Of a stretch of 64,000 nucleotides of DNA, positions 10,654-19,920 are shown in pieces. The notes under the pieces were generated by a model. The model had not been told where the DNA came from. It was given only the letters and a program-made list of their open reading frames with translations, and did not search any database. This DNA comes from Apostichopus japonicus (lineage: Eukaryota; Echinodermata; Holothuroidea; Aspidochirotida; Stichopodidae), in contig NC_092577.1 in the NCBI RefSeq assembly GCF_037975245.1, positions 19,032,898 to 19,096,897 on the forward strand, in the 5' to 3' direction. Numbering within the stretch: position 1 is the stretch's first letter; each line of letters opens with the position of its first letter. A program made the translations under genes and the position numbers.

Positions 10654-10935
10654 TTAGGGTTGCAGCCGTCTGTTATCCCTCGTTATGTTCTCCGGGATAA
10701 TTGGAGTACGGATTTCTGTTTCCGTCACATCTCGCGGTTCTGTTGATTCCTTCAACTCCCACCAGGACTTATCGTGAGTCGCCAAGAACGGCTTCAGTCG
10801 ATCAGAATGAACTATTTTGGGTGTCGTCTTTGGTGATTTCTGAATGCGGTAAGTCACTTCTGTCATTTTCTTGGTAACTACATATGGGCCATCCCAAATA
10901 GGCTGCAATTTGGGGTTGAGTGCAAGTTTCCTCAC
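10654..10935 (-). pseudogene. Integrase C-terminal domain (Gypsy pol)
   Basis: The 93-residue frame begins with NPKLQPIWDGPYVVTKKMT and continues with YRIQ...VHSDRLKPF, the typical SH3-like tail of Gypsy integrases that helps bind DNA during integration. It ends at the pol stop codon. It is separated from the integrase core (11242-11595) by a stretch with frame breaks, so pol is not continuous in this copy. Confidence 0.8.
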
Positions 10936-11241
10936 GGGTGCATGTAACCAAAGGGAATCCCCTTCCGCAAAGGAGCTCCATGTTTACTAGCTCTGTCGTA
11001 GTGTTGCTCTTGCCGCTCGCTCGCTTTACCAAGGTGTGCACGGACTGCTTCATAAGAGAGTCATCTTCTCTCTCAACTGAGCAGCATACTCTAGTTGCCT
11101 GTTCTGTCTTCCGTCGAATATTTCGACAGATTCCTCAGTGGGTGGTAAACCAACGATTATATCCAAAGGCATTGTAGGTTCTCTGCCCAACATTAGCAAG
11201 GAAGATGGCAATCCCAATCCTTCTGGTTATCAGCAACATAG

Positions 11242-11595
11242 TTAAGTCAACATGCATTTCATGGTACGGTTGAACCGTTCTATCATCCCATCTGCCTGAG
11301 GATGGAATGGCGTCGTACGAGTCTTGCGAATACTCAGCTCCTTACAGGGACACTGGAAAAGTCGCGACTCAAAATCCCGACCCTGATCAGTCATGATCTC
11401 TCGGGGGGGGGTACCAAATTGGCAAATAAACTCCTCCACCAAGGTGTCCGAAACGACTTCTGCGGTATGATTTGGTAAAGCGTATGCCTCAGTCCATTTA
11501 CTAAAATAGTCTCCCACAACCATGATGAATCGGTTACCCCGATGTGTTACTGGAAATGGCCCCGCTATGTCTATGGCGATTCTCTCTGATGGCAA
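11242..11595 (-). pseudogene. Integrase catalytic core (Gypsy pol)
   Basis: The 117-residue frame shows the rve core: IDIAGPFPVT with the first catalytic Asp, then MTDQGRDFES with the second, and HPQADGMIERFNRTMK, where the Glu of the DDE triad is present. Its role is strand transfer of element cDNA into the host genome. All three acidic residues appear intact, although the flanking frames are broken. Confidence 0.88.
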
Positions 11596-11610
11596 CCCAA
11601 TTTGGTATCG

Positions 11611-11913
11611 CTACATCGGTTCACGCTCTTTTCTGTTGGGTTTCTTACGTGAGCCACACTTCTCGCATGTAATGCAGTGGTTACGAATGTCTTCCTTCAT
11701 CCCCCGCCAATATACAGGGCGTTGTTTGGCTCTACTCCATGTTTTTGCAAATCCCAGGTGACCTGTAGTCCTTGCATCGTGGAGGTGCATCATGACCTGT
11801 TTCCGCAGACTCCGTGGAATCAACAATTTGAAGCTCGCGGTCTCCCCTTTAACATCTTCCCACCTTAGATATAACGCCCCTCGTCGGACGCGTAATTGCT
11901 GAATTCGAGCCAA
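11611..11913 (-). pseudogene. Integrase zinc-binding domain (Gypsy pol)
   Basis: The frame carries the H-x3-H...C-x2-C zinc site of retroelement integrases: HLHDARTTGHLG followed by NHCITCEKCGSRK, with YWRGMKEDI between. It directly precedes the core domain in the next frame. Upstream, a short linker connects straight to a truncated RT, which shows that the RNase H domain has been lost. Confidence 0.85.
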
Positions 11914-11929
11914 CAGGTCAGCACTTTAA

Positions 11930-12560
11930 CATGCAATGTCATCCCATGATAAAGGAGCATCACTTTTCTCCAGAAAGTCTATAAAATGGCGTAATTCTTC
12001 ATCTTTCATCTCTGATGTTATCGATGTCTAGCCCGTCCATCTCGATTGGGGGATGAAGCACATCACACGACGCGATAACCGCTGATACCGCTTTTCCATA
12101 AACCGTTGCAATGTAGCGGGTGCGCTACACAACCCGAACGGCATCACATTAAAATTCATATATCCCAGTTCGAGTTACGAAAGCCGTCTTTTCTTGATCT
12201 TTCTCCTCAACTTCCACCTCCCAATATCCGCTAGTTAGGTCCCTCCAAGAACCTCCAAGAGATTCGAGACTGTCCTCAATCCGAGGGATGGGGTACGCGT
12301 CTTTAACAGTGACTTCGTTGAGTTTCCGGTAGTCCACACATCCTAGTACTACCGTCCTCCTTAGTTACCAGCACGATGGGTGAGGCCCATGGACTTTGCG
12401 AAGGTGTAATCACACCACTCTTGAACTTCCTGATTCGTTTCAGACATCTTATGGATAGTTACTCTCCTTGGGCGTTGTTTAATAGGAGGATGATTTCCCG
12501 TGTCGATCGTGTGCCTAACAACGTTAGTCCTCTGCCTGGCTCCGTTGGGCATCAGAAAGA
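11930..12560 (-). pseudogene. Truncated reverse transcriptase (Gypsy pol)
   Basis: Conserved RT fingers and palm motifs are visible: DYRKLNEVTVKDAYPIPRIE, then SGYWEVEVEEKDQEKTAFV and FGLCSAPATLQRFM. The sequence breaks off before the catalytic YxDD motif and continues almost at once into the pre-integrase linker. The second half of RT and RNase H are therefore deleted, roughly a kilobase if compared with an ordinary Gypsy pol. The copy cannot reverse-transcribe itself. Confidence 0.85.
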
Positions 12561-12753
12561 CTTCCGCTTATTTCCTTGGAGAGTTCTCTGATCGCTTCCG
12601 GTAACACCCGTTCTCCTTTGTTGACAGGACCCTTAGACGAGTCTCTCTTCTCTCGTAGCACTGTAATCGAACCAAAATCATTATCCCCCGTAATAAATGG
12701 TTGCGCTACATTATCCCTCGATGAGAAACTCGACAGTGGTCCGTTGGGAGTCT

Positions 12754-13465
12754 TTATACAAAGTAACATCGCTCTCCATCGGGTTGAATACGCGTAATGG
12801 TACACAACCTTTCGAGGCATCGATCAATGCATGGGCCACAACTGTCGTGCGAATCGACAAACCTTGGCAAAGGTTCCACCAAGCCTGTTTGGAGCATCTC
12901 TCCTTCATCCATATGTAGTCCTCTCCCTCTCCGCACTAGCTTCGTTTGGGCCAGTGCTTCGTTTCCAGATGGCACAATGGTCGTTTCCGTGACCACTAAC
13001 CTGTAGATAGCCGCCTCTTCCTTCCTTGGAACCATCTGGACCTCGGTCTGGTCAATGGAGAAAATCCCATGTTCCCAATCTAATTTACATCCGTATCCTA
13101 TTAAAAAATCTATTCCAAGGATGGCATCACCTCCAATCCACAATATGCACTTTATGGTCAATCACCTTGTCACCAATTTTCAACCCGACAATGATTGTTC
13201 ATCTATCCTCTATTTTCGTGCAATTGTCGGCAAGCCAGACGTATTTATTTTCTCTCCTCAGCTTGCTGCGTTACTCGTGTGGAAGTGTATCGAAAAATGT
13301 TTTCGAAAGGACCGTAATAGTAGCCCCTATGCCCACAAAAAATTGAGCAGAACAGGAACGGGCTTGAATTGGTACATACATGCCAGACGGATCCATATTG
13401 AAGGCCCGACTGATAACTGTTGGATGTTTGCTCCAAGCTAGTAGACCCAGGTGGATGCACCTCAT
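12754..13465 (-). pseudogene. Aspartic protease region (Gypsy pol), active site altered
   Basis: Two retropepsin segments are seen in different frames. The C-terminal part reads GGDAILGIDFLIGYGCKLDW, a hallmark of Gypsy proteases. The region equivalent to the active site reads VGIGATITVLSK, where families normally have DTGA; the catalytic Asp-Thr pair is Gly-Ile here. With the frame breaks this indicates an inactive protease, which in active elements cuts the Gag-Pol polyprotein. Confidence 0.75.
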
Positions 13466-13488
13466 GAGCCGAGTGGGGGCCTAACTTT

Positions 13489-15128
13489 TCACTCGCTTTC
13501 GTTTCCCTGATTTGCAGTATTACCTCTTTGCGGGTACGGACATCGGTCACGAAAATGGCCGATCCCCCCACAATTCCAGCACCCCTGTCTATCCCCGTCT
13601 CGACCTCCGCTGACTCTGGCGTTCCTCCCTCTCGAGTCCGTACTTGTCCATATTTGGAGCTCCTGTATGTGTTCCTGAATGTCCTTTAGTGCCTGACTGA
13701 GCTGTTGCATGTCACTTGGTGTTTCGTTCACAGTGGGACTCTCGATTGCATCCTGAACTTGGCGAAGATTACAGCCCTGCCTTCGGTTGTGCATTTGAGC
13801 AAGCTGGAATGATTCAGTTTCCGCAGCCACAGAAACTGCTTTGGCCAGGCACCAATCGTCTCATGGCTTGGGCTAGCTGCTGCAAAGATTGGTTTTTCTG
13901 TGTGGTCCTCATCGTCAGTTGGGCTCGATAAAGGGGGCTCTGGTGTGAATGTCCAAACCGGCGTTGCAGGGTCGAAACAATTTGGGAAAAATCGGACTTC
14001 CTCTCCGCTGGAATCTCGGTCGAAATTTCGACAGCGTCTCCCTTGAGACTCGCTCATAAAAAGAGGCCTTGGCCGCATGTGACCAATCGTTGATTTCAGC
14101 TACACTCTCGAAATAAGACAAATAGTCCTCCCCTACCTGGATGCCATTACATTTCTCCGGGAGCATCAATGGTTTCTGTGTACGATGCTCTACCCCGGAG
14201 TGTGGGGGATATCCATCAGAGTTTGGAAGAATTCGTTCGGACCTTGTACGTTCAGGACCCGGGTTATTTTGTCTGCGCTGCCCTCGGTCGAGTGATGGCT
14301 GGGTCCCGCTTCTCCTCGTGTCTTCTGTTTTTTACAGCGAAATCTCCCAGCATGAGCAGGGTGGCTCAGATCCGGTTGGTGGCTCAGAACCGACACCAAA
14401 CTGGTACTCCCCGTGGAACTTCGGTGTAGACTCAAACGGTAAGTTCTTGCCTGTCTCGCCATCCTCGGAACGAACATATGCCCCATATGTGAACAAGGTT
14501 GCTGAGCTTCGTTAGATGTTGTCCGTTCCGGCAACATATGACCGAGAGCCGGTCGGTCTCGGTCACGATGCCCGGAACCTGGCATAGGATGTGTATCACC
14601 AACATTCGAGTTCTCCTTGGAGAACCGTCTATATCGCGGAGTTGTTTGGTGTAATCGTTGGGTATTCAACACGGGCTGTCACCCCACATCATATGTGTCC
14701 TCCAGAAACTGCCGTCCGTTTTCAGCACTCCCCGCTAGCATAGTATCTGTCCCCTTGTTATCTCTGTGATGACCCGTCACCTCTGAGTTATTACCGAGCA
14801 TGGGTTCCGAACCGGAATGAGACTCTATCCTGATAAACATATAGGGATCCCGACGAAACCCCTGATCTTCATCGGAGTGGAAACCGCGTGGAGGCTGTGT
14901 ACTCCCCCCCCCCAAAAAAAAATTCCTGTCTTCCTTCGGTATCCCAGGGGGTAATGGAAAGTTCAAATAACTTGATTCCTCAGAATCATAGACACGTACC
15001 CCTGTTTCCGTAAGGCGCTCTCGAATACCTGGCCGAAGTTTCTGACACTCCAAGTATTCTATCTGTCGTGCAATTCCATCTCCACCAATCGGTAAATTCG
15101 TAGCTCCAGCTTCCGCCATGACGCTCAC
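13489..15128 (-). pseudogene. Gag (Gypsy), frameshifted
   Basis: A gag-like reading starts near the ATG at 15128 (MSVMAEAGATNLP) and continues through at least three frames. A capsid-like part at 13915-14169 contains YLSYFESVAEINDW...AAKASFY. The nucleocapsid has one zinc knuckle, CWNCGGIGHFRDRC (C-x2-C-x4-H-x4-C), near 13580. Gag packages the element RNA in virus-like particles. Breaks between 14679, 14672 and 14169 show decay. Confidence 0.75.
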
Positions 15129-15145
15129 CCTCTTCGTGTTTATTT

Positions 15146-15163
15146 ATCCCATCGCTACCACCA
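15146..15163 (-). other. Primer-binding site, best fit tRNA-Leu
   Basis: One base inside the 5' LTR end, the minus strand reads TGGTGGTAGCGATGGGAT. This is complementary, with two mismatches, to the 3' end of animal tRNA-Leu (AAG type) including CCA. It marks the inner edge of the LTR and the start of minus-strand DNA synthesis. Confidence 0.65.
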
Positions 15164-15164
15164 C

Positions 15165-15391
15165 TGTAACGATTATTCTTTCCAAGGTAGCGTGGGCCGG
15201 CAGGATCCTTGGCCATAGATGTTATATTTTGATAGGCCAGGACGAATAACACAGTTAATGGAGAAGACGAGCGACACGACAGAAGACACAACACGTAACG
15301 TTCTGGATATCTCTTGTTAGTCGACTGTAATTCTGTTTTGGAAGCAAACGCAAACGACCTAAAAAAACCTCGAACCAACACAACTCCAAAT
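15165..15391 (-). repeat. 5' LTR of the Gypsy element
   Basis: It starts at the inner edge with TGTAACGATTATTCTTTCC and is homologous to 8917-9151. The segment 15320-15344 is inverted relative to the other LTR. The outer boundary is taken where similarity stops. Confidence 0.85.
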
Positions 15392-15837
15392 TAACTTCTA
15401 ACCAACGAAACAACCTACCCCTAAAACAACAGAACCTCACTACTCAAACTACAACTCTCTACTGTCCGACGTGCACATCGTTCCTCCTTTAAACTATGCC
15501 CGAGCAATAGATTGGAATGCATGAGGCATTCATGTAAACCGCTAAACCCTATTGATAGGGTATACATGTCAAACCGTTACCATTCAAAAGAGATTATCCC
15601 ACGGCTCCAATTCAGATACATAAGGATAAGAGAGAAAACAACCGCCGCCACGAATGCAACACTCGGCTACACCTGGCGGAAGTTCCTTCCCATTGTGACA
15701 AAGCCTAACATAGTGATCCACGTGCGCACAGCCGGCTCGGGTGTCTCAAAACAAAGCCCCATCGTTACCAAACGCTCACACGCTCCCGCACGACACGGTC
15801 GGCCAGTGTTACAATATCAACCAATATCAACTATATC
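15392..15837. other. Unique-looking flank of the Gypsy element
   Basis: No gene is recognised. The part from 15600 to 15830 is richer in GC and CpG than its surroundings and ends at the target site of the second SINE. Confidence 0.4.
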
Positions 15838-16026
15838 ATCGCTTCTCGGCCTTTTGGCTAAGATCATGTGTAGTATCTGTTCTTTTCGGGAATGGTGATA
15901 CACACCTGACGATGATCACACAGTCACAGTCCCGATGCAAGGGGACTGGGGCTGAGAGCGGATCAGTCGTTTGGTAGTTTGGTTTTCGTGCCCAGGTTCT
16001 TTCCTGGGTGACTTTTTCTTAAAAAG
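15838..16026 (+). mobile_element. SINE with U2 snRNA-derived head, copy 2
   Basis: 189 bp, the same length as copy 1 and differing at only three positions, all within bases 46-51 right after the U2-derived head. It is flanked by a short direct repeat TATATC (15832-15837 and 16027-16032; 7 bp if the ambiguous A is counted). Head, hairpins and the TTCTTAAAAAG end are as in copy 1. The near-identity indicates recent activity. Confidence 0.92.
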
Positions 16027-16702
16027 TATATCAACCATAATTAATGGCATTCATTTACTCATTATGAGTAGATAAATGTTAGAACAGAAAAAGGAAGATC
16101 AGTAAGATAATTGATACTTTTTTAGGGCCAAGTGGATACTTTATTTTGTACTCACTCACTTACTGGATTAATCTGCAGAGACGGTACATTTTCTATATGT
16201 CTATTCCTCTTTTTTCAGCTAACAACAGCATTTGCAATGTTCCTGCTCAATTAGGATCCAGTTGCAGGCTTCATGGTTTCATTTTTCCTTTGTCACGGAC
16301 AGTCATTGTAGAGTTGATACAAAAAGTCAATTGGGGCCTTGTTTATTAGATTATGAAACTCATTGTTTTTTCCTTACTTTTGACTCAAAGTTGGGTGCAG
16401 GAAATAAGTTTGTCACTTCTGTATTCTATGGCATACAAAGCAGTGATGTTGCTGCATTGTATTAATTTGGCTTGGATTTCATATCCTGGAGAGTGGAATA
16501 TAATCCTGCATGAGTTACTGTACCATACCTTGAAATATTAATTGATAATACAGTTGTCATTTCAAAGAGTTCAAGTAAATCAAGTTCATATAGTAGATGC
16601 ATGTGTTAATTAAAGCATTGGAAATATTCCACTTAAGTATCGTTCTAAATTGTACTTCATTCATTGGTTGGGTTGTGTCTTACTGCATTTGGAATGTTTC
16701 AG

Positions 16703-16738
16703 GTACTTGCCCCATCATCAACGAGATGAGTAAGAAAG
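16703..16738 (+). CDS. Possible micro-exon a of a host gene
   Basis: 36 bases lie between an acceptor (GGAATGTTTCAG) and a donor (AAAG|GTACAT). Translated in the frame shared with the next candidate exon it reads TCPIINEMSKK. The phase (2 bases in, 1 base out) is compatible with 16814-16843. Very short exons are easily found by chance, so this is tentative. Confidence 0.25.
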
Positions 16739-16813
16739 GTACATTCCATTATTTGGTTATTTACTAATATTCAGTGAGGAAGTGCTGAATGATTTATCTC
16801 TTTGATTTAATAG

Positions 16814-16843
16814 AGCCCAAGTTGGGAATGGTTTCAGATTCAG
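16814..16843 (+). CDS. Possible micro-exon b of the same gene
   Basis: 30 bases lie between an acceptor (TTTGATTTAATAG) and a donor (TTCAG|GTAACA). Joined with the 36-base candidate it gives KK-EPKLGMVSDS with no stop and both exons in phase 1. No family recognised. Confidence 0.25.
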
Positions 16844-17574
16844 GTAACATGGAATTAGAGGACTGACTTAACCTTTCATGTAATGTTGCACGGTATACCA
16901 GTATTTAAAAAACATATTCGTAATTACCAGTTCAAGCAAGGTACGATACCACCAAAATGAAAGGACTGAAGTACCATCAGTCGCAATACTGGTGATATCA
17001 GGCTTACATGTGTTACACATAGCCTATATCATATAAGTAACTGAAGTATGTTGCTTATTTATCTTTTTTTGGGAACCGAAGTATTTCTGTGAAAACACTG
17101 TATTATCGGGTGCCATTTTTTTCAGTATAACTAGTACTTGTTTTCAACAGTACCATACAATTTGACTCAGATGATTTAATTAGCACGAAAGCAAGCATCA
17201 AATAGTGGATCCTAAATAATTGAAGCAGACATTTTGTCTGCCATGTTTATGACACACGTTTATGATTGCTTGTGTGCTGCTTCCCGGGTCAGTAGTAAAA
17301 AGGAATCCTGATCAATGAAGGAAGACAGTTTTGCTGTCATTTTGTACAGGTTATATCAGACAAGGTTTATAATAGTTATATTGTTATGAATTGCAATCAA
17401 GTCCTGGGGAGAAGGAGCCAGCTCAGTAGTCAGGTGGCTTAGGAACTTTAACGTTACCGGCCGGACAAAAGTACCAAATTTGGTATGGAGTTTCTTTTTG
17501 ACCTATCTATTGATTTTATCCGTCGAACCCATTTAATCGGCTCCGATTTTGAAAGATGGCGGCGAAAAACCAAC

Positions 17575-17680
17575 ATGGCCGCTAGAAAAAAGGAAATGCC
17601 ACATATCTGGCTGTGACAATCAGAAATGGACAAATGAGGGGTCAATGCATGTGTTTCCGGAGTCACTGAAACAGATAATG
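17575..17680 (+). pseudogene. THAP-like zinc-finger first exon, probably frameshifted
   Basis: From an ATGGCC start the sequence reaches CHISGCDNQKWTNEGSMHVF after a one-base frame change in an A-run, and ends at a donor (ATAATG|GTCAGT). C-x4-C, Asn soon after, and a later MHVFPESLK segment resemble the first half of the THAP (C2CH) DNA-binding domain, found in P-element/Kolobok transposases and in host transcription factors. The second half (C-x2-H) would be in a later exon that I did not find. The frame break, or an alternative upstream start, leaves its status uncertain. Confidence 0.4.
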
Positions 17681-17759
17681 GTCAGTACACGTTGCTTGGG
17701 TCACCCATTTCCAAGATGGCGGCCAATATTACACAAAATGCACTTGTTGTCACTGTTAA

Positions 17760-18235
17760 AGGTCAGTGGAAGTGTAGACTTGACTTTAAAGATTCTGACT
17801 AGTATTGAAAATCAAACCACCAGACTGACTTTTAGTCGATGCAGTGTGAAAATTAGACAAATTTACTATTACGTAATGCTTTTGCGACGTCGAGGGGGGG
17901 AAGCAAAGGATAATGCAAAATATCCATTTTCAAAACTCTGCCACTTAATAACGGCGAATCTGATTTCAATGAAAAGTTACAGAATTTTTAAGAATATGTA
18001 CTATGCAAGCATTCATTGACTTTGAAGAAAACATTAACTTGAACTTTTCACCTATGGAGTAAGAAAAATCAGCAATTACTGTGTAAAATCAAAAGCGACA
18101 TTCATTTCGTTCCCCTCTTGACGTCAACGGACCCGGACATTTAATTTAGGTAACACAAAAACGAAATGAGTTTCAAATCAATAAGCTGCACTTAAAGTGA
18201 CCTTCAAAAATGTAAGTTTACACTTCCACTGACCT
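17760..18235. mobile_element. TTAA-target MITE (476 bp)
   Basis: It is flanked by TTAA at 17756-17759 and 18236-18239. The terminal inverted repeats start AGGTCAGTGGAAGTGTA at both ends, with similarity for about 25 bp. TTAA duplication and AG-beginning ends fit Kolobok-like rather than piggyBac-like elements, but no transposase is inside. ORFs within are not conserved features. Confidence 0.8.
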
Positions 18236-18419
18236 TTAAGTACATACTGGAAGTATTCGGGAATTCTGTCTACAATGCTTCGATACGATGTTTCTTTACC
18301 AGATAGTTCACAGTCGATGTACACTATTTGGACGAACATGTGTATCAATAAAGAGATAAGCAAGACATCTGGCCCAACCTCCTCTTTGATTCTACGAAGT
18401 GAGTCACCAATCTGAGTAT

Positions 18420-18690
18420 ACACCCCCAAAGGGCGTGTCACCTTTTGCCGGTTATTGGAAGAGCATCCGGGCCAGTGGTGGCGAAAAAGAAACCGACCCA
18501 GAACGTAACAAAAAAGGCAAAGGGAAACGAAGGATTCTCAAACCCAACGGAAACACCTTTCAAAGGAGAAAGCGCAGTTTAGATGGAAGGTGGACCAAAC
18601 GAAGCCTACCGCTCAAGGGTATCTTTTACAGAACGGTCCTTTTCACAAGGTTTGGTTTTCGCTTTCGCCAAATGAAATAAAAAAAGATTC
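18420..18690. other. Purine-rich unassigned segment
   Basis: An 80-odd codon plus-strand frame rich in Lys, Arg and Gly lies here, but its composition follows the purine bias and no domain is visible. It abuts the LINE fragment and may be part of an unrecognised repeat. Confidence 0.3.
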
Positions 18691-18702
18691 TCTCCAATCT
18701 CA

Positions 18703-19920
18703 TTAAGGCATCTTCACCGTACCAGGATACCAAAGGAGAGGAACAGTAAAACGATTATTAACTGTAACCTTCCCAGGGAGGCACAGCCACCTCCGACTGA
18801 ATGTGTCGAGCTTTGCCTCCACCTGATCAGCCTTCTCGGCCCATGTGGTGGCCTCCGGGGCACCATAACCTAGCCAGATGCCATTTACCCTCATAATGAC
18901 ATCTGACCAAGTAGCATCGAATGGGAGGGATTGGCCGCGCCAACCTCCTTAACGCAACCTTTTGGTCTTGGACTCCAGTCTGGCACCAGTAGCTTCTTGG
19001 AAGGTGGCCAAAACCTTCGATAAAGAATTGAAGGAGGCGAGGTCCTACACAATACAAGTGACGTCATCGGCATATTGCACGCTTGTAACTCTAGCACCAC
19101 CCGGTACACTGAAGGGGTTCAAAACCCAAGCATCTGTCCAGCCAGGTACTGAGCGTTTCGCTGAAGAGAACATACAACAACGGGGAGATGAGACAACCCT
19201 GACGGACTCCCCTTCGAACCGGGAAGGGACCAGAAGTAAATCCGTTAACAGTGACCATGCTCGAGACGTCCTTATATAGTAACGAGACCCAACGAATAAA
19301 CACTGAGTTCAACCCGAAGGACTCTAAGGTTCTGAACAGAAAGTCGTGATCTACCATGTCAAAGGCCTTCTCCTGGTCCAAGGAGACCAGTGCACATGGC
19401 AAATCACGAACTTTAACAAACTCGATCAAGTCTATCATCGACCAGAAGTTTTGTTGAATACACTTGCCTCGCACAGCTGAAGTCTGGAGAGGACCTACAA
19501 TGTCCGGCATCACATGCGCTAAGCGATTTCCTAATGCTTTGGCCAGGATTTTGTAGTCCACAGTTGACAGCGTTATTGGACGCCTATTCGGGTCCAAAGG
19601 GTCTCACGACTTTGGGAGGATATATATAATATTTCCAACCCGCTGTGTTTGGCCTTATGTTATTCAACTGGAAAGAGGTAGTGAACACGTATCAAGTCCC
19701 CAGAGAGGGCCTCCCAGAAGGTCCTATAGAACTCAGCAGGTAGGCCATCGGGACCGGGGGACTTTCCCTTCTTCATCGCTGCTACCGCTGTCCAGAGCTC
19801 ACCAACGGAAAGATTCGAACCCAAGCTATCGATTTTACTATGAGGGGGGGGGGGGGCTTGTCTATACCAGACAACAAGTCTTCCTGGAGATCCTCGCTAA
19901 CAGCAGCCCTGGATCAAAGA
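18703..19920 (-). mobile_element. 5'- and 3'-truncated Tx1/L1-like LINE fragment (reverse transcriptase)
   Basis: The longest frame (19091-19597, 168 residues) reads NRRPITLSTVDYKILAKALG, later LVSLDQEKAFDMVDH and RRGVRQGC, typical of RT domains 2-5 of the Tx1 group. YADD is preserved at 19063-19074 but is soon followed by a stop. The thumb region at 18703-18894 (VNGIWLGYGAPE) matches the equivalent part of the full-length LINE at 22.5-27.4 kb with many changes, so it is a related, older family. A poly-C tract (minus strand) near 19845 breaks the upstream part. Confidence 0.88.

Larger units (their letters stand above)
8917..15391 (-). mobile_element. Ty3/Gypsy-type LTR retrotransposon, decayed, with internal deletion
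   Basis: Order on the minus strand: LTR (15391-15165), primer-binding site, gag with a CCHC knuckle, protease, partial reverse transcriptase, integrase (zinc-binding, core, C-terminal), then a zinc-finger ORF, then LTR (9151-8917). Protease-RT-integrase is the Gypsy order. The rest of RT after the APATLQRFM region and the whole RNase H domain are missing, and the gag and pol frames are broken several times, so the copy is not autonomous. I could not find a matching target-site duplication, perhaps because the outer LTR borders have been eroded. Inner details are given in separate entries. Confidence 0.9.

Noticed and set aside
15165-15821. A longer right LTR ending at GTTACA with an ATAT target duplication
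   Set aside because: The left LTR shows no similarity beyond about 9151, so the extra 430 bases cannot be LTR.
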